Source: CAWIXB01 sp963839955
GTDB lineage: Bacteria > Actinomycetota > Actinomycetes > JACCUZ01
Reading direction: 5' to 3'
Length of the DNA: 64,000 nucleotides
NCBI GenBank assembly: GCA_963839955.1
Contig: CAWIXB010000001.1
Location: forward strand, 2,976,001 to 3,040,000
Below the pieces are notes generated by a model. The model saw only the letters and a program-made list of their open reading frames with translations, was not told the DNA's origin and ran no database searches. The position numbers and the translations under genes are program-made. Below are positions 1-8,108 of this stretch, in pieces (the first letter of the stretch is position 1; every line of letters begins with the position of its first letter).

Positions 1-96
1 GAGCGCGCGGAGCATGGCGCCCGGGTCGAGGGAGACGAGCGCATCGACGTCGTCGAGCACGCCCTCGTCGACGACGGCGGGTTCGTTATCGGTCAT
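1..96 (-). CDS. SIS-domain sugar-phosphate isomerase, N-terminal fragment
   Basis: Only the first 32 codons are in the window; the gene runs off the left edge. The ATG overlaps the TGA of the Trm112-like gene (ATGA, 93-96). The peptide is acidic and ends in DPGAMLRAL, which resembles the start of the SIS-domain bifunctional phosphoglucose/phosphomannose isomerases that follow manB and a Trm112 gene in actinobacteria (Rv3256c position). The assignment rests mainly on that conserved order, because no catalytic part is visible. If correct, it would interconvert fructose-6-P and mannose-6-P, feeding ManB. Confidence 0.6.
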   Translation of the reverse strand, partial: MTDNEPAVVDEGVLDDVDALVSLDPGAMLRAL

Positions 97-272
97 GCGC
101 CGGGCTTGCGGGCTTCGTCGACGAGCAGCACCGGGATGTCGTCGCGCACTGGATAGGCCAGGCCGCAGGCATCGGAGGTGCACACGAGCTCCAGGGCCGA
201 CTCGTCGGCGCGCAGGGGGGCGTGGCAGGCAGGGCAGGCCAGGATCTCCAGCAGCCGGTCATCGAGCCGCAC
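93..272 (-). CDS. Trm112-like zinc-binding protein
   Basis: This 59-residue protein has a GTG start one base after the manB stop. It carries CPAC (C13, C16) and a second pair C31/C36, then the PVRDDIPVLL strand typical of the small Trm112/YcaR fold. Family members are small zinc-binding partners or activators of larger enzymes, often methyltransferases; no specific partner can be named here. Its place between manB and the SIS isomerase is conserved in actinobacteria and suggests co-translation with both. Confidence 0.85.
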   Translation of the reverse strand: MRLDDRLLEILACPACHAPLRADESALELVCTSDACGLAYPVRDDIPVLLVDEARKPGA

Positions 273-273
273 G

Positions 274-1641
274 TCAGGTCTCCTCTCGGACCAGCGCCAG
301 GACCTCGTCCCGAACGGCGGTCATGGTCGTCTCGTCGGTGGCCTCTACGTTCAGCCGCAGCAGCGGCTCGGTGTTCGACGCACGAAGATTGAACCACCAG
401 GCGTCCGTGCCGACCGTAAGCCCGTCCAGTTCGTCGACCTCGACACCCTCCCGTCCCTGGTAGCTCTTCCGCACCGCGGCGGCCCGGGCGTCCTGGTTGG
501 CCAGGTCGCCGACATCGCTGTTGATCTCGCCGGACGCGACGTAGCGCGCGTAGGCGGCGGCGAGCTCGGACAGCGGCCGGTCCTGCTCGCCGAGCGCCGC
601 AAGGACATGCAGTGCGGCGAGCATGCCGGTGTCGGCGCACCAGAAGTCGCGGAAGTAATAGTGAGCCGAGTGCTCGCCGCCGAAGATCGCGCCGGTGCGT
701 GCCATCTCGGCCTTGATGAACGAGTGCCCGACGCGGGTCCGCACCGGCACCCCGCCGTGCTCGCGCACGATCTCGGGCACCGCGCGCGACGTGATCAGGT
801 TGTGGATCACCATCGCACCAGGCTCCTTGGCCAGCTCGCGCGCGGCGACCAGCGCGGTCACCGCGGACGGCGACACGGGGTCGCCGCGCTCGTCGATGAC
901 GAAGCAGCGGTCGGCATCGCCGTCGAAGGCCAGCCCGATGTCGGCGCCGACCTCGCGCACCCGGGCCTGCAGGTCCACCAGGTTGGCCGGGTCGAGCGGA
1001 TTGGCCTCGTGGTTGGGGAACGTGCCGTCGAGCTCGAAGTACATCGGGACGAGCTCGACCGGCAGGCCGGCGAGGACCGTCGGCACGGTGTGCCCGCCCA
1101 TCCCGTTTCCGGCGTCGACGACGACGGTGAGGCGGCGATTGGCACGGAGCTCGACGAGGGAGCGCAGGTGCTCGCCGTACGCCGCGAGCAGGTCGCGCTC
1201 CTCGACGTGCCCCTGCGGCCCGTCGTACGCCGGCACACCCGCCTCGGCGAGAGCACGGACGTCGACGAGCCCGGAGTCCTGGCCGACGGGTGAAGCCCCG
1301 GCGCGGCACAGCTTGATCCCGTTGTAGCGCGCGGGATTGTGGCTGGCAGTGAACATCGCGCCGGGCAGGCCGAGCTTCCCGCTGGCGAAGTAGAGCTGGT
1401 CGGTGGACGCGAGCCCGATGTCGATGACGTCGGCGCCCTGCGCGTTGGCGCCCGCGGCGAACGCCGCGACCAGGGCCGGCGAGGACGGGCGCATGTCACG
1501 GCCGATCACGACCGCGGAGCCCGCGGCGCCGACGACCCGGACGAACGCCGCACCGATCGCGCGCGCGACATCGTCGTCGAGCTGATCGGGGACGAGGCCG
1601 CGCACGTCGTAGGCCTTGATGATCGACGACAGGTCACGCAT
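274..1641 (-). CDS. manB: Phosphomannomutase/phosphoglucomutase
   Basis: This 455-residue alpha-D-phosphohexomutase interconverts mannose-6-phosphate and mannose-1-phosphate in the cytoplasm, feeding GDP-mannose synthesis with ManC at 12.2 kb. The phosphoserine loop TASHNP has Ser100, the metal loop is DGDADR, and the sugar-binding loop is GGEHSAHYYF. The start ATG at 1641 is chosen because MRDLSSIIKAYDVRG is the usual N-terminus and a TAGGCT box ends 8 nt upstream. The frame stays open to 1782, but that extension is low-complexity. It is first in a manB, Trm112-like, SIS-isomerase operon (1-4 bp junctions). Confidence 0.95.
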   Translation of the reverse strand: MRDLSSIIKAYDVRGLVPDQLDDDVARAIGAAFVRVVGAAGSAVVIGRDMRPSSPALVAAFAAGANAQGADVIDIGLASTDQLYFASGKLGLPGAMFTASHNPARYNGIKLCRAGASPVGQDSGLVDVRALAEAGVPAYDGPQGHVEERDLLAAYGEHLRSLVELRANRRLTVVVDAGNGMGGHTVPTVLAGLPVELVPMYFELDGTFPNHEANPLDPANLVDLQARVREVGADIGLAFDGDADRCFVIDERGDPVSPSAVTALVAARELAKEPGAMVIHNLITSRAVPEIVREHGGVPVRTRVGHSFIKAEMARTGAIFGGEHSAHYYFRDFWCADTGMLAALHVLAALGEQDRPLSELAAAYARYVASGEINSDVGDLANQDARAAAVRKSYQGREGVEVDELDGLTVGTDAWWFNLRASNTEPLLRLNVEATDETTMTAVRDEVLALVREET

Positions 1642-1649
1642 GGCGGGCA

Positions 1650-1655
1650 AGCCTA
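1650..1655 (-). promoter_or_regulatory. -10 box TAGGCT for leaderless manB
   Basis: TAGGCT fits the actinobacterial -10 consensus TANNNT and ends 8 nt before the manB ATG, so the transcript would begin at or next to the start codon. No Shine-Dalgarno sequence intervenes. No clear -35 is seen. Confidence 0.5.
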
Positions 1656-1666
1656 GCGGCGGTGGT

Positions 1667-1909
1667 TCAGACGATCTTGCGCGTCTTGTCGAGCACGACG
1701 TCCACCGGCAGGGCGGTGCCGTACTGCTCCCAGGCGCGGTGCTCGCACCGGTGACACGAGGTGAACTCGACGGGCGTGCCATCGGTGAGGGACATCGCGA
1801 TGCGGGTCACCCGGTCGCTGCCACAGGCGCGACAGCCGAGTCCGACGCGGGCGCCGGACTGGGTCAGCGAACCAAGGGAGACACGAGGGCCTGGGTTGGA
1901 ACGGGTCAT
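1667..1909 (-). CDS. Small zinc-ribbon protein, function unknown
   Basis: This 80-residue protein has two CxxC knuckles (C26/C29 and C52/C55) spaced like a zinc ribbon, followed by a short hydrophobic C-terminus. The ATG at 1909 has GGAG 7 nt upstream. It lies between manB and the DUF3499 gene on the same strand and may be a lineage-specific addition, since the M. tuberculosis block has only one gene here. A role in nucleic-acid binding or as a partner protein is possible, but nothing in the sequence decides this. Confidence 0.75.
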   Translation of the reverse strand: MTRSNPGPRVSLGSLTQSGARVGLGCRACGSDRVTRIAMSLTDGTPVEFTSCHRCEHRAWEQYGTALPVDVVLDKTRKIV

Positions 1910-2019
1910 GACTCACTCCGGTGCAGGAAGGGGGCAGGCGCGGCGCCACGAGTGGCGTCGAGGACCTATCGACAGGCTTGCACCGGATCTTGAGAGCCCT
2001 CTCGGGTGGGAAACCCGTC

Positions 2020-2367
2020 TCAGCCCTCGGGCGAGGGCACCGCCCGCAGGTGGCCACGGCGCCCCAGCTCGGCCGGCGCGTCGGGCGGCGGGCCGGGCCT
2101 GGCGGCCTCGCGTACGGCGTCGGCCAGGGCCACCAGGTCGTCGCTGCTGGGGCCGAACGCCAGGGGGTCGGGAGCCAGCCGGAGCACCTCCCACCCCCGG
2201 GGGGCGGTCAGGCGCGCGGAATGGGCCTCGCAGAGGTCGTAGCAGTGCGGCTCGGCGAAGGTCGCGAGCGGGCCCAGGACGGCCGTCGAGTCGGCGTAGA
2301 CATAGGTGAGCGTGGCAATGGCAGGGCGGCCGCACGCGCTTCGCGAGCAGCGACGAACATGGCTCAC
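2020..2367 (-). CDS. DUF3499 family protein
   Basis: This 115-residue protein matches the conserved actinobacterial DUF3499 pattern: RRCSRSACGRPA at the N-terminus, TLTYVYADSTAVLGPL, then HCYDLCEAH and LTAPRGWEV. C7, C12, C42, C46 and H49 look like metal ligands. Function is unknown. It occupies the Rv3258c position next to manB. The GTG at 2367 is chosen because it directly precedes the conserved motif and a TACCGT box ends 8 nt upstream. The C-terminal third is variable. Confidence 0.88.
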   Translation of the reverse strand: MSHVRRCSRSACGRPAIATLTYVYADSTAVLGPLATFAEPHCYDLCEAHSARLTAPRGWEVLRLAPDPLAFGPSSDDLVALADAVREAARPGPPPDAPAELGRRGHLRAVPSPEG

Positions 2368-2375
2368 GAGGGCAG

Positions 2376-2381
2376 ACGGTA
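2376..2381 (-). promoter_or_regulatory. -10 box TACCGT for leaderless DUF3499 gene
   Basis: TANNNT box ending 8 nt before the GTG at 2367, without a Shine-Dalgarno between. It faces the divergent box at 2487-2492. Confidence 0.45.
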
Positions 2382-2486
2382 GCGACCGGCGCCGACCCGG
2401 CGGCGGATCTCGCGCGGCGCGTCGCCTGCCGTTCTGCCTATCCACCGGCCAGACCCGGCCCGGCCCGCCTGGCAGGGAGCCGGGGT

Positions 2487-2492
2487 TAGCCT
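2487..2492 (+). promoter_or_regulatory. -10 box TAGCCT for leaderless metallopeptidase-like gene
   Basis: TANNNT box ending 6 nt before the GTG at 2499. No Shine-Dalgarno is present, which supports leaderless initiation. Confidence 0.5.
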
Positions 2493-2498
2493 CGGGAC

Positions 2499-2939
2499 GT
2501 GGACGAGCAAGAGGTGCCCGGCCGGGCGGCTCGCAGGTCCAGGGGTCGGCGGGACAGCCACGGGCGAGGGCTCCGGGGTCGACTGGCTCCCCCGGAGGTG
2601 CCGCTGTCGCTGAGCCGGTCGGAGAGCTTCGACGAGATGGTGCTCGACGCCGTGGACCGCCTTCCGTCGAGGTGGGCGGAAAGGCTGTCCCTCGTGGAGT
2701 TCGCCGTCGAGGACGTGCCACTGGCGTCGGATCCCCGGCTCGCCGTCCCACTCGGCCGGGTGCTGCAGGCCGCTGGGCCCAACCCGGCGCGGGTCGTGGT
2801 CTACCGGCGTCCGGTCGAGCATCGCTCGGCCGGGACGCGCAGCGGGGCGAGCCTGGTGCAGGACGTCGTCATCGAGCTGGTGGCCGAGCTGATGGGCATC
2901 GAGCCCGAGGCGGTCGACCCGGACTACGGCATCGGCTGA
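2499..2939 (+). CDS. Metallopeptidase-family (zincin-like) protein, catalytic motif lost
   Basis: This 146-residue protein sits at the Rv3259 position, opposite the DUF3499 gene. Members of this minimal zincin family (PF06262) end with a VVxHExxHHxG-like helix. Here the equivalent helix (about residues 122-133) reads VVIELVAELMG, so both zinc histidines and the catalytic glutamate appear replaced. The surrounding signatures (FDEMVLDAVDRLP, LVEFAVEDVP, VVVYRRPVE) are intact, so the fold is probably kept and a non-enzymatic role is likely. A lineage-wide substitution is also possible. Confidence 0.8.
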   Translation: MDEQEVPGRAARRSRGRRDSHGRGLRGRLAPPEVPLSLSRSESFDEMVLDAVDRLPSRWAERLSLVEFAVEDVPLASDPRLAVPLGRVLQAAGPNPARVVVYRRPVEHRSAGTRSGASLVQDVVIELVAELMGIEPEAVDPDYGIG

Positions 2940-2945
2940 CCGCAG

Positions 2946-4421
2946 TCAGCGCCGCGAGGGCAGCCCACTCGACAGGTCCGCGACCACGTGCGGGAGAGAC
3001 ACGACGTAGCGACCCGGGACCACCGGAGACGTGGTGACCATCGGGCCGCGCGCGTCGGCCTCCGTGACCGTGCGCGTCGCGAAGACCCTCCCGGAGCGGG
3101 GCAGCGGGACGACTCGCACGGCGAAGGTCTCGCTCGTGCTGACCGTGCGCAGGTCCAAGGTCGCCTGCGTGCCGCGCGGGACGCTGACGATGGCGGGGTC
3201 GCCGGTGGCGGGCGGCAACGGTTCGACGCGCACCGTGGCAGCCCGGCGTGGCGCGGCCAGCGCGAGCAGGGTGTGCGTCGGACCGCTGCTCCAGGCGTCC
3301 GCGACGACACCCGGGTGCGCGGAGGTGAGCGCCGGCACCGGGGCCGTCCACGCAAGCTCGCGCCGCTGGGTGCCGCCCCCGACGCGGGAGAGCAGCCCGG
3401 CCGTGACCGGGACGTCCGAGGTGAGGACGACGGCCATCTCACGTCCACCGGTGTACGACGTCAGGTCGATCTCGCCGAGCACGCCGGCCGGCGTCTCGAT
3501 GACGTCCTCGACCCTGGGGGCCGGCGACCTGTCGAGCGGCAGCAACCGCACGCGCACGATGGCGTCCGATCGCCCTGGCGCGAGCACCAGCAACCGCCGC
3601 TCCCCCTCGCCGGTCGGCACTCCCGGCAGCACGAGGCGCCGCGCCGGACGGGTCGCGGGAGGCACCCAGTCGGTGCCGAGGGGGTCGAGACCGTCGACCT
3701 GCTGGTCCCGGACAGCTGCCGACAGCCGTCCCTGACGGACCGCTACGTGGACCGAGAGGTACGGGCGACCGGGCGCGAGGGCGTCGAGCAGCAGGACCTT
3801 CTGCGCGCCGGCCGCGACCGCGACCGCCTCGCCGGCAGGCGCCTTGACCCGGCCCTGCGGGCCGTAGACGGTCACGTCCGCGACGGCGGGTGCGAACGTG
3901 ACATTCGTGAGGTACACACGGCCGCGCTGGCCGACCTCCGAGCCGCTGCCCATGAACCAGAAGTCCGTGCCGGGCTCCGCGCACGGCGTCCCGGCGAGCC
4001 CGCGCAGCATCCCGGTGCTTCCGCGGGACACCATCGCGGCCACGGATCCTCCGGCGAGCGCACCCGAGGCGCTTGCGACGAGCGTCGTCGCTGGCGTGGG
4101 CACGTCGAGGCTCGTGCTGCCGGCCGTCGTGAGAGCGGCGCCTGGCAACGCCTCCCCGTTCAGCCGGGTCAGCCGCGCTTCCCCGGCTTGCGAGGTCTGG
4201 TGCGCGTCGACCGGGCCGGGCGCGGCCAGCGACACACGGGTGCGCACGGCGGCATCGCCGACGGGGTCCGGGCAGGCGGCGCTGGTCCGCGCGATCGGCA
4301 CCGACACCGACGTACGCCGCGTCTGGTCCGCGGGATCCGGCGCGGGAAGCGCCTCACCCACGACGACGACTGCCGCCGTCAGTCCGACGACGACGGCCAG
4401 CGAGACAGCGGGCCGGCTCAC
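2946..4421 (-). CDS. DUF5719 family secreted/membrane-anchored protein
   Basis: This 491-residue protein has an N-terminal hydrophobic segment (about residues 6-22) that would act as a signal anchor, followed by an Ala/Val/Pro-rich extracytoplasmic region. The motif TDFWFMGSGSEVGQRGRVYL and repeated beta-rich blocks suggest beta-sandwich domains. It resembles the DUF5719 proteins encoded next to a large GT2 gene and whiB in actinobacteria; function is unknown. The GTG at 4421 overlaps the GT2 stop (GTGA), so translation is probably coupled. A cell-envelope role with its GT2 partner is inferred. Confidence 0.8.
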   Translation of the reverse strand: MSRPAVSLAVVVGLTAAVVVVGEALPAPDPADQTRRTSVSVPIARTSAACPDPVGDAAVRTRVSLAAPGPVDAHQTSQAGEARLTRLNGEALPGAALTTAGSTSLDVPTPATTLVASASGALAGGSVAAMVSRGSTGMLRGLAGTPCAEPGTDFWFMGSGSEVGQRGRVYLTNVTFAPAVADVTVYGPQGRVKAPAGEAVAVAAGAQKVLLLDALAPGRPYLSVHVAVRQGRLSAAVRDQQVDGLDPLGTDWVPPATRPARRLVLPGVPTGEGERRLLVLAPGRSDAIVRVRLLPLDRSPAPRVEDVIETPAGVLGEIDLTSYTGGREMAVVLTSDVPVTAGLLSRVGGGTQRRELAWTAPVPALTSAHPGVVADAWSSGPTHTLLALAAPRRAATVRVEPLPPATGDPAIVSVPRGTQATLDLRTVSTSETFAVRVVPLPRSGRVFATRTVTEADARGPMVTTSPVVPGRYVVSLPHVVADLSSGLPSRR

Positions 4422-7400
4422 GGTGCGCGGTCCGGGTCGTCCGACGGGCGCGCTCCGGGCAGTGCGAGCAGCAGGGCGACGAGCACCGCGCCTACCTGAA
4501 CCCACAGCAGAGTCGTGCGGGTGGTGTCGACGTTGCGCAGCTCGAGAAGACCCCCGCGGGTCGTCAGCTTGAACGCCTGCGCCCACCCGTCGTACGTCGT
4601 CGGCGTGAGCGCCTGCCCGTTGAGGGTCGCCTCGAAGCCGCCGTCTCGCCGGTCCGCGACGACCACGAGCCGCCCGGCGCGCCCCGCCGCCACCTCGGCC
4701 CGCGCCGCGACGGTGCCCGAAGGCAACGTCGTCCATTGCGCCACGGACCCGCCCACGGCATCAGTCGCGGTCGACGACGGGGCGACGTGCAGCCGGCCGG
4801 AGGGATAGCTGAGCCGCCACACCACCGAGCCACCGGGCGCGGCGATCGGCACCAGGCCGGGAACGCCGTCGACCGCCCGGACCAGGTGGGTGCCGCGTGG
4901 CCGGCTCACCATCACGTAGCGAACGCCGTAGGGCACCAGGCGCGCGGCCGCGTCGCCGCCGCTGCCCGAGGCGAGGTCGGCGACCACCGCGTCGAGGCCG
5001 GTCATGGCGTCCGCGGGCGGCGACCGCTCGGCGTCGCCGAGGCGCGGACCGTCCGCGCGCAGCAGCGAGTACGACAGCGCGTCACGGCCACGCGGGCGCA
5101 GCACGAGGGTGCGTGGCCGCTCGGCAGACATGCCGTCGGCGGCGACGAACGCCGGCAGCAGCACCGGGTCGCGCCGCTCGATCGGTCCCCCTGACTCGGC
5201 GACGACCCACCAGCCCGCGGCCGCGACGGGCCCGGCGACGGCCAGCACGAGCACCCCGACGGCAGCGGGCTGCCGCCAGCTGAACGCCTGCCTCGCCAGC
5301 CGGTGCCGGCCGCCCTCTGCACCCTTCGCAGCCGCCAGCAGAAGGCCTGCCCCGCAGACGAGCGAGGGCACCCCCGGCCAGGCCACGACGGCCTCCTCGA
5401 GCGTCGACGGCGTCACGGCGGCGTGGCTGACCAGGACACCGGTCACGAGCCCGGCGATCGCGGCGACCCAGCCCGCGACGATCGTGGCGCGACCATCGGT
5501 GCGCAGCAGGGCGGCCGCCGCGGCGAGCAGGATCCCCACGGAGAAGACGAGGGGGTACATGCCCGGCCCGCCCGGGTGCAGCAGCAGAACCACCCACGGT
5601 GCGAGGTCGCGCTCGGCGAGACCGGGCCCCGGCAGGCCCGCCTCGAGCAGCAGCAGCGACGGGTCGGCCGCGAGCGCGGGCAGCCACGGCAGCAGGACGA
5701 ACAGGGGAACCACGAACACCGGCACGAACCCCAGGAGGACGCGCCGCCGCCCGGCGCGGACCGCCATCACCGCCGCGACCCCGGCCAGGGCGAGCGCGAG
5801 CAGAAAGCTCAGCGGGACGAACGCGGCCATCACCGCGAGCAGCAGGCCCGCCGTGCACCCGGCGCGCAGACTGCCGGCCGCTTTCGCGCCACCACCCGGC
5901 CAAACCACTGCCCGCGCCGCGGCACGCGCGGCGGGTGGCAGCAGTACGGCGACCGCGGCCGTGCCGAGCCGACCGGCCGCGACCGCCCCGACCACCGCGG
6001 GCAGCAGGGCGTACGCCGCGGCGGCCCAGACCCGTACCGGACGCGAGGACACGACGCCCCGCAGCGCAAGGTAGGCCGAGAGCCCGGCCAACGGCACCGC
6101 GCCGAGCAGCAGCAGGTCGACCACCAGCTCGGCACGGCCGAACGCCAGTGTCCCGAGCGCTGCCAGCACCGCGAGGTAGGGCGGCGCGGGGGTGTCGCTG
6201 CCGATGCTGACCGGGTGCCAGCTCTGCGTGTAGGCGAGCCACAGGTCGTGGGCCGAGCCAGGAGCCGGAAGCAGCGCCCCGCCCATGAGGCGGCCCGGGC
6301 CGAGCAGGTCGCGACTTGCCAGGAGGGCCACCACGCCCAGGCCGAGTGCGAGCAGCACCCCCGGGCGGGCGAGGGTGCGCCGGAGCACCTGGCTGCTCCA
6401 GGACGGCAGCTCCTCGAGCTCCTCGGCCGTCGGGCCGCTCTCGACCACCGGGTGCCCGGCGTCCCGGGATGGCCCCGGGTGGGCGGGGCCGCGGCCGAGA
6501 ACCGGGGCCAGCGTCTCGGCGACGTGGCGCACGCCGCTGCCGGGCGGGGCGAGCAGCCGCAACGCCCGGTGGGAGGGCACCGTCCGGGTACGCCGGCGGG
6601 CGCGCCGGGCGACGACCAGCCGGTCCGGCCGGGCCAGCACCGCGAGCAGCGCGAGGACCTCGTCGAGGGCGAGGGCAGGCCGCTTCCCGACGAGCAGGGC
6701 GAGCGCGCGCAGCACCGCACCGACGACCAGGCGTACGGCCGCCACCGGCACCTCGAAGAGCGGGAGGTTGGCGAGCAGCACGTGGATGGCGGCGCGCCGG
6801 TCGGCGCGGTGCCGGTGCCCGCGCACGGCTGCGGCGGGGCGGCGCCCGTGCGACGCGGCCTCGGCATGGTGCACGACGGCATCGGTCACGCAGACGACCC
6901 GGTGGCCCGCGAGTGTGGCGCGCCACCCGAGGTCGACGTCGTCGCGACCCAGCGGCAGTGCCGGATCGAGTCCGCCGAGGGCATCCCAGATGTCGCGGCG
7001 CACGAGCATGCCGGCCGTACTGACGGCGAGCACCTCGCGGGTGCCGTCATGTTGCCCCTGGTCGTGCTCGTGCCGGTCCAGCCCGGTCTCCCGGCGGCCG
7101 CTGCGGGCGATCGTGACGCCGACCTCGAGCAGCAGGCGGCGGTCGTTCCAGCCGCGCACCTTCGGGCCCGCGACCGCGACGTCCGGGTGGGCGTCGGCGT
7201 GCTGAAGCAGGCGTTCCAGCGCGGTCGGCTCGGGTCGCACGTCGTCGTGGAGGAGCCAGACCCACCGGGTCTCCGGCCCGGTCGCCGACGACCTGCCCGG
7301 CGCGGCGGAGATGGTCGTGTCGGCGGCCGCGAGCCCTCGTCGTACAGCCTCGCCGAAACCCACGTGATGCGGTGCGCCCACCTCGACGTCGGCGAGCAGT

Positions 7401-7591
7401 CCGGCCACTCCGGCGCGACTCGTCCCGTTGTTCTCGGCACTGGTGTCGACGACGACCAGAGTGTCGGGTGTCACGGTCTGCGCCGCGAGTCCAGCGGCTG
7501 ACGCCGGCAGCCATCGGGCGCCGTCATGGACGACGAGCACCGCAGTGACTGCGTGGCGTGGGCGGTCGGGGGCGGGTGGTGTCGAGGTCAT
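4418..7591 (-). CDS. Large GT2 glycosyltransferase with polytopic membrane C-terminus
   Basis: This 1057-residue protein has an N-terminal GT-A domain (about 15-260) with HDD at 115-117, LPLGRDDVDLGWRA and a VHHAEA acceptor-side motif. Many transmembrane segments follow from about residue 265 to 830, and a soluble C-terminal domain and final TM (about 1030-1050) end the protein. It probably transfers a sugar to a lipid-linked or exported acceptor at the membrane. It lies between whiB and DUF5719, an arrangement common in actinobacteria. The ATG at 7591 is preferred over one seven codons upstream; neither has a clear Shine-Dalgarno. Substrate is unknown. Confidence 0.85.
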   Translation of the reverse strand: MTSTPPAPDRPRHAVTAVLVVHDGARWLPASAAGLAAQTVTPDTLVVVDTSAENNGTSRAGVAGLLADVEVGAPHHVGFGEAVRRGLAAADTTISAAPGRSSATGPETRWVWLLHDDVRPEPTALERLLQHADAHPDVAVAGPKVRGWNDRRLLLEVGVTIARSGRRETGLDRHEHDQGQHDGTREVLAVSTAGMLVRRDIWDALGGLDPALPLGRDDVDLGWRATLAGHRVVCVTDAVVHHAEAASHGRRPAAAVRGHRHRADRRAAIHVLLANLPLFEVPVAAVRLVVGAVLRALALLVGKRPALALDEVLALLAVLARPDRLVVARRARRRTRTVPSHRALRLLAPPGSGVRHVAETLAPVLGRGPAHPGPSRDAGHPVVESGPTAEELEELPSWSSQVLRRTLARPGVLLALGLGVVALLASRDLLGPGRLMGGALLPAPGSAHDLWLAYTQSWHPVSIGSDTPAPPYLAVLAALGTLAFGRAELVVDLLLLGAVPLAGLSAYLALRGVVSSRPVRVWAAAAYALLPAVVGAVAAGRLGTAAVAVLLPPAARAAARAVVWPGGGAKAAGSLRAGCTAGLLLAVMAAFVPLSFLLALALAGVAAVMAVRAGRRRVLLGFVPVFVVPLFVLLPWLPALAADPSLLLLEAGLPGPGLAERDLAPWVVLLLHPGGPGMYPLVFSVGILLAAAAALLRTDGRATIVAGWVAAIAGLVTGVLVSHAAVTPSTLEEAVVAWPGVPSLVCGAGLLLAAAKGAEGGRHRLARQAFSWRQPAAVGVLVLAVAGPVAAAGWWVVAESGGPIERRDPVLLPAFVAADGMSAERPRTLVLRPRGRDALSYSLLRADGPRLGDAERSPPADAMTGLDAVVADLASGSGGDAAARLVPYGVRYVMVSRPRGTHLVRAVDGVPGLVPIAAPGGSVVWRLSYPSGRLHVAPSSTATDAVGGSVAQWTTLPSGTVAARAEVAAGRAGRLVVVADRRDGGFEATLNGQALTPTTYDGWAQAFKLTTRGGLLELRNVDTTRTTLLWVQVGAVLVALLLALPGARPSDDPDRAP

Positions 7592-7690
7592 CCGTAGGGG
7601 TGGCCGGCACACGACCGGCGGCGAGGACCGTCCACGCCGTCGCCCGGTGGCGTGGCCGGGGTCACCCTACGCCGGGGACTGCGACGTGCG

Positions 7691-7948
7691 TCAGACGGCG
7701 CTCTTCTTCAACCGGCGGCGCTCGCGTTCGGAGAGACCACCCCAGATGCCGAACCGCTCGTCATGGTCGAGGGCGTACTCGAGGCACTCGCCCCGAACAT
7801 CGCAGGACAGGCAGACCTTCTTCGCCTCTCTCGTCGAGCCGCCCTTCTCCGGGAAGAACGCCTCCGGGTCGGTCTGAGCGCACAGGGCACGTTCCTGCCA
7901 GCCCAGTTCCTCGACGACCTCTTCGCTCAGCGGGTAGACCTCACCCAT
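7691..7948 (-). CDS. whiB: WhiB-family iron-sulfur transcription factor (WhiB2/WhmD type)
   Basis: This 85-residue protein has the four [4Fe-4S] ligands C23, C46, C49 and C55, the GIWGG turn at 67-71 and the basic tail ERERRRLKK. Family members bind a sigma factor and control cell division or differentiation. Its place next to fbiA and manB matches Rv3260c (whiB2) and, from memory, Streptomyces whiB. The ATG at 7948 has AGGAGG 6 nt upstream, and a good promoter lies at 8008-8037. The frame extends ten codons further, but those lack a ribosome site. Confidence 0.95.
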   Translation of the reverse strand: MGEVYPLSEEVVEELGWQERALCAQTDPEAFFPEKGGSTREAKKVCLSCDVRGECLEYALDHDERFGIWGGLSERERRRLKKSAV

Positions 7949-8007
7949 GGCGCGCCTCCTCGACCCTGGCCGCCGCACCTGGTAGCGCGACGAATGACAA
8001 CAATGAA

Positions 8008-8037
8008 ATTACACGCGCGTCGCTACCCGTTCGTCAA
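8008..8037 (-). promoter_or_regulatory. Housekeeping-type promoter of whiB
   Basis: On the minus strand TTGACG (-35) and TGTAAT (-10) are separated by 18 bases; each differs from the sigma-70 consensus at one position. The predicted start near 8001 gives a leader of about 53 nt with AGGAGG at 7955-7960. This AT-rich patch stands out in the window. Confidence 0.6.
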
Positions 8038-8060
8038 CCCAAGAAATGGTATTTACCGAT

Positions 8061-8087
8061 CCGATCCCCGGCCGATGGCCGGATCGG
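8061..8087. promoter_or_regulatory. Operator-like inverted repeat between whiB and fbiA
   Basis: Arms CCGATCC..GGCC and GGCCGGATCGG pair around a GAT centre, with two extra C residues in the left arm. It lies 22 bases before the fbiA ATG and upstream of the whiB promoter. It could be a regulator site or a hairpin in the fbiA leader. I see no clear -10 for fbiA. Confidence 0.35.
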
Positions 8088-8108
8088 GCGCCCTGCGAGA
8101 CTTCGCGC

